Source: Pedinophyceae sp. YPF-701 (Eukaryota; Chlorophyta; Pedinophyceae). From it: DNA of 64,000 bases. Below, in pieces: positions 22,661-34,159 of the stretch (position 1 is its first letter; every line of letters begins with the position of its first letter). Position numbers and translations under genes: made by a program. The notes under the pieces are model-generated. The model was not told the DNA's origin. It saw only the letters and a program-made list of their open reading frames with translations, and ran no database searches. The DNA lies in the NCBI GenBank assembly GCA_916048055.1, contig CAJZHL010000004.1, positions 1 to 64,000 of the forward strand. Reading direction: 5' to 3'.

Positions 22661-22666
22661 AATAAA
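22661..22666 (+). terminator. Possible poly(A) signal AATAAA
   Basis: AATAAA lies 93 bp after the stop of the ferredoxin-like gene, in very GC-rich DNA where it is unlikely by chance. It could set the transcript end. Confidence 0.3.
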
Positions 22667-22781
22667 AACAATCACAGCTGTCAGGTCCGTGACGACTGGC
22701 ATCGCGGGCGAGAGAGATGTGGACGCTGCGTGCGGAGCTTCCCGTACTCGTCTCGCAGCTGCGCGGCGGCCAGGAAGCGAC

Positions 22782-23996
22782 ATGCAGTGCGCACTGTGCG
22801 CGAAGCTGGGAGGATTGGTGCGGGCGGTGCCGCTCGCCAACGAGGTGCGGCTGTTGCTGCTGCCAGCGCTCCTCGGCAGCGCCCTCGGTTTCCTGCGGCG
22901 ATTGTGGTTCATCTCGGTCGGCTATGGCGCGGCGGTGAGCCTGGTGTCGGCCGCGATCGCCACAGAGGTACGCAATCTCATGGTGACCGAACGCGCCCCG
23001 TGGCGCACGTGCGGATCCCCCGAGGGTCCGAGCCTGATCGCACGAGGCTGTGCCGTCCGAAGCGAGTGGCGCGACTGACAGTCGGCGCGTCCCTTTACCC
23101 GTGGACTGCAGGCACTGAGCACCTTCGGAACCCTCGATGTCTTCCAGCTGCTGTACGTCACCACGTATGTCAAGTACGGGATCCGCCTGTCGTGCTTCCA
23201 ACTGTGGAGGTGAGCCCCCCGCGCTTGCGGCCATGCACCCAATCCGCGCCCCGTCGCCTGCAACAACCAGCTCCATTGTTCGACGCCGTTCGCGACCATG
23301 CGAGCATCTTCCGACCGCAGGGAGCTGTCGAGCGACGGATACATCAACCATCTGCGCGAGACCACGTCGTGGGGCCGAAGCGAGCGCTCGTCCTGGAGCG
23401 ACGTCCTCTTGTGGTTCTCCATTGCGCCACTCTACGCCTTCCTGTGCCTTCCGCTGCGGTTCGCGCTACGCGACCGGGTCCTGTTTGCGCACTCGAGCCT
23501 AGCCTGGGCCGGGCTGGCCGTCATGTGGCTCGGTCTGCTACTCGAGAGCCTCGCGGACGTCCAGAAACAGATTTTCAAGTCTTCCGGTCCTTCCACTGCA
23601 CGGCACTTCTGCTCCACGGGGACTTTCCGGCTGTGCCGACACCCGAACTACTTGGGCGAGTGTCTCACGTGGGTCGGCGCGTGGCTCGCGGCCTCTGACG
23701 CGTACCCATCGTGCCTTGCTGCCGTTGGTGCTGCGGCCGCGCCCCTGGGGTTCATGGTGCCACTCATGGCCTCGCAAGCGTCTTCCATGGACCGCAAGGC
23801 CGCTCGGCGGTACATGCGGTTCTCGGACGCCGGCCAGACCCTTGCCAGCTGGGACTTGTACTGCGAGCAAGTGCCCTCGCTGCTCCCCTTCCTGGGCGCG
23901 CGCGGGCCGGTGCTTCCGCTTGACCGCGGCCGCGAGCTCGGCGCCTCGCCGCGGCCGGGCGGGTCCGACGCCCCTGAGCGCGGCAAGGACGAATGA
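22782..23996 (+). CDS. DUF1295 / steroid 5-alpha-reductase-like membrane enzyme
   Basis: Exons 22782-22967, 23112-23209 and 23321-23996 join in phase for 319 residues. Several hydrophobic spans are visible: LLLLPALLGSALGF in exon 1, LLWFSIAPLYAFLCLPL, WAGLAVMWLGLLLESLADVQK and a C-terminal AAVGAAAAPLGFMVPL. The motif RLCRHPNYLGE near residue 200 is the hallmark of the DUF1295 family, related to 3-oxo-5-alpha-steroid dehydrogenases and isoprenylcysteine methyltransferases, and binds the NADPH or SAM cofactor side. The SMDRKAARRY motif after the last span fits the family. The likely reaction is reduction of a steroid-like or other lipid double bond at the ER or another membrane; the substrate is unknown. 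The short N-terminus fits a complete gene. The start is the first ATG of an exon with clear coding bias. Confidence 0.8.
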
Positions 23997-24236
23997 GGGG
24001 TCCTGTTGCACACCAGTCGGACTGAGGTGGTTTCTCTCGGGTGGACGTGAGCGCATCTGCAGGGCGTGTGAGCCACCCGCGGCGCTGACCTGGCGTTGAT
24101 ATCACACGGGGGAGGGACGGCATGTGGACCGCGCGGTCGGGCCGGGCAGGCACGCGCCGCAGCGGATCGTAGAAGCGTCACGCGAGCGTCGTCGCTGGCG
24201 CGAGGTTGCAGGGACGCTTCCTACGTGCGCATGGAT

Positions 24237-25984
24237 CTAGTTCCATATCATGGCCGCGCGCTCCTGCCAGTACGCCTCTGGGTGCTGCTTCGCGCGCATG
24301 GCCAACCTGTTCGCGTCGTCGACGTCTAGGTTCTCCGCGACCGACAGCGCGTTGGCGTTGGACTGCAGCTGATAGACTGTGGCGGCGCCGGACAGGACCA
24401 TCGGCCGGAAGGGCTGCGCGTCACGGAGTTGTGCGCGCCACCAGGTCAGCCACCACGCGCCCACTGCAATTTGATGCATGCGGGTCGGACACGCGAACGT
24501 GCATGCGAGTTGCTTACCTGGACGATCGCGCACGCGATGGCGAGCGCGTCCGGGTCGCAGCCGCGCTCAACCGCCTCGCGCTGCAGCACCGACGCTCCGC
24601 CGCTCCACGAGCAGCAGTTGTCGTCGCCGGTGAGGAGCCGCCCGTTGCCAACAGCCTCCTTGACGATCACGTCCATGCCTGCCTCCCGCGCCTCCTGCGG
24701 AAAGCATCCACAGCGCGGGCCCGCGCCCGTCAGCGTGATGTGCTTGCGACGTGCGAGAGGGGCAATATTACTATTTATTTTATTATTTATTATTAATATT
24801 GCCAGGGCGTCCGCGGTACTGCGACGGGCACGGCGCACCAGCAGGGCCGGGCCGACGCTCGGCTCGAGGAGGTTCCACGTGGCCTGCACGGCGTCGAAGA
24901 GCGGCCGTCCGCCGACCTTGATCTTCATGGCTGCGCGCAACGTCTCTGCCTGCTCAGCGCCGGAGAGCGACAGGCCGAGGCGCCAGCCGCGGTCGTCGCG
25001 CAGCTTGATGAGTCCGCTGACGACGTCGTGGCTGCACCGGACACACGAGCCCGGTCAGAGGCACGGTCAATGAACAGCGTTGCAACGCGCGCAACAAACG
25101 TTGGCTTGGACGGAGATGCCGGCGTCGCTCGCATGCAGCGGCTGACCTCGCTACGCGCAATGACACGCGCAGCCTGGAGCCGGGGCAGACACGGCTTGCA
25201 TGCCTGATTGCGGCACCTTGGTCGGGGGTGTTGCGCCTCACCTCAGGGCTCCCGACTCGAGCGTGGCGGAGTGGATCTGGTACAGATCGACATCTCCGAG
25301 AAGGTGCGCGGTCTCCGCCTGCTGCGTCGCGAGGTTCGCGGCCGTGTGCTGCTTCACCTCGTGGGGACCTCCTTGGGTGTCCACCTGCCAGTCGGCCGTG
25401 TAGGTGTACCCCCACTTCGACCCCACGAGAAGGCCGGAACGACGAGCGCTGAGGATTCGCGTCTGGAGATAGTGGGCAAGGAACTCCTCCGACTTGCCGT
25501 AGCTGCAGCAAAAAGATACCAACAGGAAGCTGGGTGAGATTCTAGATTTCGGTTTGCAAGGGAGCGCATCGTTGTTGACAAGATTGATTGAGACATTCTT
25601 CCCACACCTCCGCGCGACGTCGATGTACTGCAGATTGAGCTCCAGGGCCGCGTCCAAGACCTTGCAGCAATGGTCGCGCAGAGCCTCGACGCTGTGGTTC
25701 GGGCCGAGGTCGGACCCGTGGCCGAGATTGATGTATCCAGGGCGACCCAGCGCCGCGAGTCCGAGGCCCAAAAGAGGCACCTCGTCCTTGCCCATGAAGG
25801 AGCCAGTAGCGCGGCTTCCCACCGTGCTCGCTGCGCCGCACGCGACGCCGCGCTGCCCCTCGCGGGGGGGTCGCGATGGGCAGGGCAGGGCGCTCAGGGG
25901 CAGGCGCGGGCCAGCAGGGCGCTCGCGCGCGGGCGCAGGGCAGCAGCGAGCCGCGCCCTTCGGGGCCAACTGAATAGGAGTCAT
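24237..25984 (-). CDS. Aldo/keto reductase, possibly organelle-targeted
   Basis: Five exons run from 25984 to 25608, 25502 to 25242, 25031 to 24839, 24694 to 24518 and 24413 to 24237, for 394 residues. The catalytic tetrad is visible: Asp and Tyr in YIDVARSYGKSEE (formed across the first splice), Lys in VGSKWGYTY and His in DLYQIHS. The fold ends with a WNLLEPS strand, a VIVKEAV segment and the NADPH-side FRPMVLSGAAT. A second ATG at 25795 (MGKDEVPLLGLG) would give a 331-residue core enzyme. The extra 63 residues are rich in Pro, Arg and Ala and could be a transit peptide. It would reduce carbonyl substrates with NAD(P)H. Intron 3 carries an AT-rich patch. The neighbouring gene upstream is on the same strand. 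Confidence 0.85.
24764..24800. repeat. AT-rich patch in an intron
   Basis: A 37-bp block of only A, T and a single C, built on TTATT/TATTA repeats and flanked by AATATT at both ends, lies inside intron 3 of the aldo/keto reductase gene. It stands out sharply from the GC-rich surroundings. It may be a microsatellite or a small insertion footprint. Confidence 0.7.
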
Positions 25985-26319
25985 CGAGGTGTGGATAGCG
26001 TTCCTGGGAATAATGGCGCTCAACTTAGCACCGAATCGCGAACATCCGCGATAAAGCGGGGCGTCGGGCGCAACGGTGGCGCCGAAATCACACGAGAGGC
26101 TCGCTGCAAGGCTCCTTAGACAGACACAGGGCGCACAACTGCCTGCGACCGCACCGCCACGTTGGCCATATTCCTGCCCGTTTGTCTATTCGACGCGCAT
26201 CTTTCATGCAATATACTGCTTCAAGTGGGGTCGATGCGTGCGGCCACTTCACAGCCAGCGCCGTACATGCCACGGTGTGGCCACCTCAGCGCACGGCCTC
26301 GGTGTCCGGCGGGGGACCC
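25985..26319. other. Intergenic, no gene seen
   Basis: This lies between the aldo/keto reductase start and the stop of the upstream same-strand membrane protein. It is less GC-rich than its neighbours. It probably contains the reductase promoter and the other gene's 3' UTR. Confidence 0.45.
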
Positions 26320-27667
26320 TCAACGACACACCGCCGCGGCCACACCTCCCCCCTCGTCGCCAGCATCCTCGCCGCGGTCCTCCGGCTGGTCCCGGAAGCA
26401 CAGCGTCGTTGCAGCGATCAACGAGACTTGCGACACTGTGCGGGCCAGAGCGTCGTAGCAGACGGGCCACATCCGCCACGGCGTGGCCTGCAGCACGAAC
26501 GCCGGCCCGCACACGGCGATCCAGCACTGGATGCACATGAAGTAGCGGTTGTGGGCCTTTGAGCACCAGTCCAGGTACGCGCAGCGTCGCGGGCTGGGAC
26601 GGCCCTCGCCGTGCGCCAGAAGCGGTGCTTCGAGGCTGTCGTCCTCGCTCGCAAGGCTGCGGGACACATGGGACAGCGTCGCCGATGTCGGGCCGTACGA
26701 CCGTGCGTGTCTGAAAAGGGAGACGAACGATCGCAATCGCAAACAAATTACGATCATTTCCTGGCACTTCGACGGGTGTCATGCGAGATGTGACGCCCCG
26801 CACCTTGCGTCCTCGACCAGATCGAGCTCGTTCATGTCCTGGAGGTAGTGGTGGCAGGCAGCGACGAACAGAGACAACATCAACACAGCGCAGACCAGCA
26901 GAGCGGCCCGAGCCGCCGTGGTGCCGTTCAGGAGCACGGCCAGCGCGGGCGCCGTGACCGAGGAGGACCGCAGCGCGTCCGGGTCCATCAGCGGGATCGT
27001 GTCGACCGCGAGTCCCAGCGCGAGGAGCGCACAGATGATTCCAGCTGCGGGCCACGACTGAGACTGAGACCTGAACGTGCCCACGCCACCTGCGCGACGG
27101 CACAAAGGCGAACCTCATATTCGTTCGACACATTCCTGGCGCGGAGGGCGTGCGTCCGCGCCCTACGAGCGCGCCTCGTGGCGTCGAAACCAGCCTGTCG
27201 TGGCTCCGCTCCGCTCGCGCCAGGCGCGTTCGTCGCGCAGAAGCGCGCCTCGCCGCGCCGCTCGCACCTGCTGCGGTCACGACCATCAGCGTCAGGCACC
27301 CGGCCGCCAGGGCGCTGAGGACAGAGTTTGCGATGAAAAACAAGAAAGCCTGGTTGTATGTCCACGCCGCAGACGCGTCGTCGCCCAGCCCGACGCCCGG
27401 CGCCGCCCTCAGGACCTGGAACGACGCGAGCTCGCTGAGCTCGGCAACGAGGCCCGTCGCGGCCGCCGCGGCCGCTATGCGCCCGATGGTTCTTCCGCTG
27501 GCGCACCACAGGCACCACATCGCGCACACCCACCAGAGACAGAGCGCAGTGGTGTCCGCGTAGGGCAGGTGCTCCATGTGATGCGCCGCGTGCTCGCTCC
27601 CCTGCGCCTGAGGCGCCCTCACGCCGCCCCAGACCTCGAGGTAGGTGGTCAAGAAAGTGTCGTCCAT
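26320..27667 (-). CDS. Polytopic membrane protein of unknown family (6-7 spans)
   Basis: Three exons, 27667-27268, 27044-26804 and 26710-26320, join in phases 1 and 2 for 343 residues. Spans are visible around LCLWWVCAMWCLW (about 42-55), a segment rich in Ala with GLVAELSELASF (about 62-86), AFLFFIANSVLSALAAGC (about 108-126), the exon-junction span GIICALLALGLAV, a span around AALLVCAVLMLSLFVAACHHY, and two near the C-terminus around FMCIQCWIAVCGPAF and TVSQVSLIAATTLC. A cytosolic loop of about 60 residues contains EAPLL, like an acidic dileucine sorting signal. The tail is Glu/Asp/Gly-rich. No family motif is recognised; seven-span plant or algal proteins of the TOM1 type have a similar layout but not clear similarity. 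Confidence 0.7.
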
Positions 27668-28719
27668 GGCTGCGAACCGCGCCAACCGGGCAACTTTCAA
27701 CTGAAAATGAGTGGCTCGGACGGAAACGCGAGCCTCCGAAGCGTGCCTTGCCTCCTGCGCGGTCAGGCGAGCGCCAAGTCACCAGTGATGTGGTGCAAAA
27801 CCCCCCCCCGGCTGTGATTCGTGAGTGAAAACGACCGCGCGCCCAGATCGCACTGCTCCGAGACTCGTGCGCCCTTGCCGCCTCTTTCGTCCCGACCCAC
27901 CCGCGGTGACGACCCCGTCTGCGGGCGACATTTGAAACAGCAGCAGCGGGCCGCAAGGCCGGCACGCCTCGCCGCGCACCGCAACGTGCTCAGTCGCACG
28001 CGCTGAATCCGGCCGCGGCCGGGACGCGCCTACGCGGAACTCCAGCGCTGCTCCGGGACCGGAACAGCGGCATCAAGTGCAAGCAGTTAGGTGTTGTGTA
28101 TTTGGGCGGAAGACCGGCACAGGGCCGCATCGCCCGCCACTCCGGACCGCCGTCGCACTGGGCGGCTGCGCCACCAGGCGACGATGCGTTGCAAGCCGCG
28201 CGGCTCGCGCGGGCGCCCATGGTGAGTTTGTACGCGCCGCTGCTGAGCCCTCAAGTGCCGCTGCCCGGCGACATGGAGCGTGCGGACGGACGCGGGCGGG
28301 ACAGGTTGCGCGCGACGACCCCGTGCGGAACCACGTCCGTGGCAGCGGCGCCGTGGGCATTGCAATCGACGCGCCAGGGCGGCTGGCGGCCGCGCGGCGC
28401 ACAGGCCCAGATGGCCGACGACGACGTCCGCGAGGACGACCGTGTGGCATGAGGTCGGCCTGAGCGGGCGTGCCGCCGCGACGGCCCCGTCGAGGCGCAC
28501 GCGCGTGCGTTACCTAGCCGATGCAGAGGATCGGAAGCACCGCGGTGCCTGGGGCAGACCATCCGCTCGTGATGGTCGGAAACGCTTCCTCACTCACATG
28601 CCTCTCTGTGCAGGGAGGGATGGTCGGACGGGAAGCCCTGTCGGCGCGGAGGACGGGCGGAGCTATCTTCAAGGCGTGCTCATGGCCCGCGTGCGGCGTC
28701 AGCGAGCTGGCCGCTACGT
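27668..28719. other. 1.05-kb stretch without a supported gene
   Basis: Overlapping frames on both strands are open at 28,070-28,500 but none shows a domain. The plus strand has an exon-like piece at about 28,122-28,221 ending in CCATG followed by a strong donor-like GTGAGT, so an unrecognised small spliced gene cannot be excluded. Confidence 0.4.
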
Positions 28720-29049
28720 TCAGGGGGTGCCGGTACCCATGATCTTGTTGGTCTGCGGGAACAGCGAGGGCGAGTACGAGCGTGCCCAGCGGCGGAAGGG
28801 CGACTCGAAGTATGTCCGGCCCTCCTGCACGTCCGCGGGCTCCGTCTTGAGGCCGCGCCTCATCCTCTCGTTCTTCCACGACAGGTCCGGGTCCTGGATG
28901 GCCTTGCGCGTGAGGTGGAACGTCGTGAGCCCGACCGCGACCGCCACGGAGAAGGCCACGGGCCACACCTGCGTGGGGCGTGGAGCAGCGGCGCCTGCGT
29001 CGGCACCGGCCGCCCGCGCGAGCGTGCGCGCGGGCGCGCGGAGCAGCAT
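28720..29049 (-). CDS. B12D / complex I MLRQ-like small membrane protein
   Basis: A single-exon gene of 109 residues starting at ATG 29049. Residues 1-27 are Ala/Arg-rich like a mitochondrial presequence. One hydrophobic span follows (VWPVAFSVAVAVGLTTF, about 28-44). The sequence after it, LTRKAIQDPDLSWKNERMRRG and then an acidic-Glu-Gly segment and a short Arg/Phe-rich tail ending at a Leu-Phe-Pro, matches the layout of plant B12D proteins and the MLRQ/NDUFA4 family. These are small proteins of the mitochondrial inner membrane linked to complex I or IV and, in plants, to hypoxic germination. I am confident of the superfamily, less of the specific complex. It is divergent from the Ca2+-ATPase gene. 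Confidence 0.7.
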   Translation of the reverse strand: MLLRAPARTLARAAGADAGAAAPRPTQVWPVAFSVAVAVGLTTFHLTRKAIQDPDLSWKNERMRRGLKTEPADVQEGRTYFESPFRRWARSYSPSLFPQTNKIMGTGTP

Positions 29050-29879
29050 GCCGACGCGACGGTGTGCGCGGCGACAAGGTTGTGCGGGGGGTCAGAGGCG
29101 CGTGGTCTCCTCTAGGGAGGCACTGCCGCGTGAGGGGCGAAATCTGGACGTCACGGCCTCGGCCCGCGGGCCGCCCGTCTGAACATAAGGTAACGACGCC
29201 TTCGCGCTGAAGAGGAAGCGCAGGCGGAGGGCACCGCGCCCGCGCCGCCCACAAGTCGCCCGAGCAGCGAACCCGCCACGAGCGCCCGCGGCGCGCCTCG
29301 GCACGCGGCGCGCGACGCCCGCGGCCTCGACAGCGGCATGCACATGCCTGCGCGCAGGCCGGGCGCGTCTTTCCCCCCCCAGGACGCACCTCGTAGGGGA
29401 AGAACCACCGCGGGCTGCCAGCCTTGCGTAGCGGGATCATCCTGAGGTCCGAAAGTCGCGCGGGGGACGTGGGCGGCAGAGGAGGCCGGGGTGCGCCCGC
29501 GGGGCGCCCGCCGCGCGCAATGTGCGCGGCGGCCGCGCGGGGTCGCCGCTGGAGGGGGGCCTGAGCGTCGGAGGCCACCTGCCCGCGCGGGGGCCGGGGC
29601 GCTCGTTGGGCGGCGCGGCGCGGCGGGGGGCGTCATTGGCGTGGACGTGACAGCGTCCAGCGGTGAGTCATTGGGCGGTTCGGTCCCCCGACAGGCCGCT
29701 GACAGCCGCGGCCAGCGTGCCTCTCTTCCAGGGCCAGCTCTGGGACGCCCCTCGGGCAGCCTCCGGGCGCCCTGTTGCGTTTGCCGGCTCCTGAGGGCGT
29801 GGAGGCTTCGCGGGGGCAGTAACCAGGAAGGCCTCAGCGGCGAATTGCGTCCCGCGGCGGCGCGGAGAGGACTGAGATA
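29050..29879. other. Divergent promoter region, B12D-like / Ca2+-ATPase
   Basis: 830 bp of extremely GC-rich DNA between two start codons on opposite strands. Long frames on both strands are open only because stops are rare at this composition. No domain is seen. Promoters and 5' UTRs of both neighbours are expected. Confidence 0.5.
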
Positions 29880-32800
29880 ATGGCTGCGAAAGGCGACGTC
29901 GAGGAGGGCTACAGGGTGAACCATTCGTTCGGTATCACCCTCGAAACCCTCGACAAAATCCAGAGCGTGAGTCCCCCCGCCGGACGCCCGCGCAGCGACG
30001 CCGAGCGGGCCTCCTCGCGACGTCCTTGACTGCATGGCCGTGCCGGCCCCTGGCCGTGACGTCGCGGTTTCGATCCCGCACCGGCCGAAATTTTCCAGAC
30101 TCCGCGCCCGAGTGAGGCACGGGCCGCGCGGGAGCACTCTCCGCGGCGCCGCGCCAGACCTGGCATGCTCGCCTCGCAACGCCGGCAGCACGCGTCGCAC
30201 CCTGTCGATCTCCCCCCCTAACACGGCTCGTTCGTCTCTCTTCGTCCCATCTATTCGCCACGGCCGCGAAACTCCCCGCGGGGTCGCCCGAAACGGCGCG
30301 CCAGCATCCCCCTCACCTGGGCACCCTTTCCCCGCTCGGCTCCCCGCCTCACGCCCGCCCGCCGCGACCCCGCCCTCGCAGACACGCGACGAGGACCCGG
30401 ACGCCTGGGACCGAGAGGGCGGCCTCGAGAAGGTCGCGGCCAAGCTGCAAACCTCGCTCGACGATGGTAGGGCCCTCCCTTGCATCCTGCCCCCGCTGCG
30501 CGCCGGCAGCCACGACACGCGCCCCCCGCGCGGCCCCAGAGGCCGCACAGCCTCCGAGGGACGCGCGCATGCTGTGGGCGCGGCCCCAGGTGCCCGCGTC
30601 GATGAAGATTCGCCGCTTTAGCCGCCAGACCTCACGCCGGTGCTCCTCGCGGCGGTCCCGCCCGCAGGCATCTCCCCGGACTCCGAGCAGGACCGCCAGG
30701 CGGCCTTCGGGGCCAACAAGTTCAAGGAGGTGCCCCCGAAGGCCTTCTTCACGCTCCTGTACGAGCAGCTCAAGGACCCCACTCTGATGCTCCTGATGGC
30801 GGCCGCGCTCTTCCAGGCACGCGCCCCTCGTGCACCCGCGCGCCCCCCTCCCCCGCTCTCCGCGCCCCCGGCAAGCGCCCGGGCTGCCTGCGCCGCGCCG
30901 GCGCGGCGCGCCCTGGGAGGCTGGGCGGGTGCCGCGTAGCGCAGCCGCACATGGCCCGCGGAAATCCCCCCCGCCGCGCCGCACGCGGTTGCTCCGCCGC
31001 AGCCAACGCGCTTCGCGCGCCTCGATCTTCCCCGCAGACCGTCCTCGGCGCGTCCCTGCCCGAGGAGCGCGAAAAGAACGCGTACGTGGAGGGCGTGGCT
31101 ATCTGGGTGGCCGTCATCGTCGTGTCGATGGTCGGCGCCGTGAACGACTGGAAGAAGGACCAGCAGTTCCGCAAGATCAACGCCGAGCGCGACACCTTCG
31201 AGGTCAAGGTCATCCGCGGCGGCCACGAGACGCTGGTGACCAACGTGGACGTGTGCGTGGGCGACCTCCTCGTCCTCGACACGGGCGACAAGGTCGTCGC
31301 GGACGGCTACTTCGTGCGCGGCTTCGACCTCGTCATCGACGAGTCCTCCCTCACCGGCGAGTCGGACCCCATCAAGAAGTCGGACAAGAGGCCCTGGTGC
31401 CTCTCGGGGACGCAGGCAAGCGCCCGCGCGGCCCGTTCCGAGCCCCCGCGCCCCGCGGCAGCACGCAAGCGGTGCTAACGGGGCGGCGCGCCGACGTCCG
31501 TGGCCGCAGTCCTTCTTTTGCTTGCAACAACAGCGCTCGGTGCCGTGCCAAGAGGGCCCCGCGCGCATCGCCCCGCGCCCGGCCCTCCAAACGCGGCGCA
31601 CACCCGCGGTACGCCGTGCGCCGCCTCGGCGCCGACCGCCCCCGCGCGCCGCGCCCCCCGCAGGTGACGGAGGGGTCGGGCACGATTTTGGTGACGGCGG
31701 TGGGCGAGAAGTCGCAGTGGGGCAAGACGATGGCGCTCGTGGTGGGCGAGGCCGAGGACACCCCGCTGCAGGAGAAGCTGGCCGTGCTCGCGAGCGCCAT
31801 CGGCAAGGTCGGCATGGCGGTCGGCGTGCTGTGCTTTTTGGTGCTCATCATCTCGTGGATGGTGGAGTTCAACGGCGGCAGCGCGGAGCACGCGACGGAC
31901 ATCCTGGACTTCTTCATCTTCGGCGTCACCATCGTCGTCGTGGCGGTGCCCGAGGGCCTCCCGCTCGCCGTGACCATCTCGCTGGCCTACTCGATGCGCA
32001 AGATGATGAAGGACAACAACTTCGTGCGCGTGCTCGCGGCGTGCGAGACGATGGGCGGCGCGACCGCCATCTGCTCGGACAAGACCGGCACGCTCACGGA
32101 GAACCGCATGACGGTCGTCGAGGGGCTGTTTTACGGCAAGAAGTTCGGCGAGGTGCCCAAGCCCGAGGACTTCACCCCCGAGCTGCTCGACCACCTCGCG
32201 AAGAACTGCGGGCTGAACGGGAAGGCCTTCCTGCAGGTCCGCGACGACGGCATCATCGACTTCGTCGGCAACCGCACCGAGTGCGCGCTGCTGGTGCTGC
32301 TGCGCAAGCTGGGCTTCGACTACGAGAAGATGCGCAAGGACTTCCCGCTCGAGCGGCTGTACGGGTTCTCCTCCGCGAAGAAGATGGCCGCGTGCCTGCT
32401 GAAGACGGACGCGTCGCTGCGGCTGTACAACAAGGGCGCCTCGGAGTGGGTGCTGGAGAAGTGCACCGACATGCTCATGATGGACGGGTCGAAGGTGCCG
32501 CTCGACGCGGCGAAGAAGGCCGAGCTGACGCAGCAGATCACGGACATGGCCTCGCGCGGCCTGCGCACGCTGAGCCTGACCATCAAGGACCTCCCGCTGG
32601 ACACGAGCCCGGAGTCGTACGAGCACGAGGCGCCCGACGACGGCCTGACGCTGTGCTGCGTGGTGGGCATCAAGGACCCCGTGCGCCAGGAGGTGCCGGA
32701 CGCCGTCGCGACGTGCAAGCGCGCAGGCATCACGGTGCGGATGGTGACGGGCGACAACATCAACACAGCGCGGCACATCGCGCGCGAGTGCGGCATCCTG

Positions 32801-34159
32801 TACGGCGACGGCATCGCGATGGAGGGCCCGAAGTTCCGCCAGATGAACTACGAGGAGATCGTGGCCATGGTGGACCGCCTGCAGGTCCTGGCGCGCTCCA
32901 GCCCCGAGGACAAGTACACGCTCGTGTCGGCGCTCAAGGAGCGCGGCGACGTCGTGGCGGTGACCGGCGACGGCACGAACGACGCGCCCGCGCTCAAGGA
33001 GTCGGACGTCGGGCTCGCGATGGGCAAGACGGGCACGGAGGTGGCCAAGGAGGCCTCGGACATCGTGATCCTGGACGACAACTTCACCTCGATCGTCAAG
33101 GCGGTGCTGTGGGGGCGGAACGTGTTCAACTCGATCCGGAAGTTCCTGCAGTTCCAGCTCACGATCAACTTCGTCGCGCTGACGCTCGCGTTCATCTCGG
33201 CCGTCGCGCAGAAGGGCACGCCGCTCAACGTCATGCAGCTGCTCTGGGTGAACCTCGTCATGGACTCCCTCGCCGCGCTCGCGCTCGCCACGGAGCTCCC
33301 GAACCCCAAGCTGCTCAAGAACAAGCCGTACGGGCGCTCGGAGCCCCTCATCAGCAAGAAGATGTGGAAGCACATTGTCGGCGTCGGCTTTTACCAGCTC
33401 CTCATCATGCTCCTGATCATCTTCATCACGCCCGAGGTCGGCGGCGACTACTACACCATCCCCTCGGAGTGCTCCCTCAGCAACGCGGACGCCCTCGGCC
33501 TCCTCACGGCCCAGGGCGTCTCCCTGGAGGCCGCCGCCGTCATCTCGGAGGGCGACCTGGAGAACGTGCTGACCGTGTCGCTCGAGGACGGCGGCCGCAG
33601 CTACCAGGTCGCGCGCCACGCGTCGGGCTGCATCCAGGTCGGCGGCCCCGACACCGCGGTCTACGCGTCGGGCACGCCCGAGCACGCCGCGCTGTCGCGC
33701 ATGGAGGGCGAGAGCGAGGACGTGTACGAGACGGTGCTGGAGGAGCAGGAGCAGCACACGAACTCGATCGTGTTCAACGCGTTCATCTGGATGCAGCTGG
33801 TGAACGAGCTCAACTCGCGGAAGATCCAGGACGAGCTCAACGTGCTGCAGGGCATCACGCACTCGCCCATCTTCTTCTTCGTGCTCGTCTTCTCCGCGGC
33901 GATGCAGGTGCTCTTCATCATGACGCCGATCAACCAGTTCTTCAAGGTCGTCGAGCAGGACGGCATCGAGTGGATGATCGCCATCCTGTGCGGCCTGGGC
34001 TGCTTCCCGGTGTCCTTCATCCTGCGCCTCTTCGGCAAGTTCGGCAAGGACCCCTCGGAGCTCGAGAGCGGCGAGAGCCGCAAGCACCTCGGACGGGTAA
34101 GCCCTTCGCCGGAGAAGGAGGGCGTCGAGAACGGAAACGGCGTCGCCAACGGCCACTGA
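29880..34159 (+). CDS. P-type Ca2+-ATPase, plasma-membrane (IIB) type
   Basis: Exons 29880-29966, 30382-30466, 30668-30816, 31038-31415 and 31664-34159 give 1,064 residues. Introns 3 and 4 use GC donors. The pump pulls Ca2+ out of the cytosol using ATP. Visible parts are the N-terminal GGLEKVAAKLQTSLDDG, the A domain with SLTGESDPI, the M4 motif PEGLPLA (about residue 329), the phosphorylated Asp in CSDKTGTLT (about 372), the nucleotide domain with NKGASEWVL, and the hinge VTGDGTNDAPALK (about 660). A C-terminal group of spans contains QLLWVNLVMDSLAALALATE. An insertion of about 100 residues rich in Glu and Ser sits in a lumenal or extracytosolic loop near 33,440-33,760, longer than I expect for the family. 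The tail is short, without an obvious calmodulin-binding helix. Confidence 0.93.

Noticed and set aside
24764-24800. Possible tRNA or organelle-derived gene at the AT-rich patch
   Set aside because: Only 37 bp, no cloverleaf arms and no coding content.
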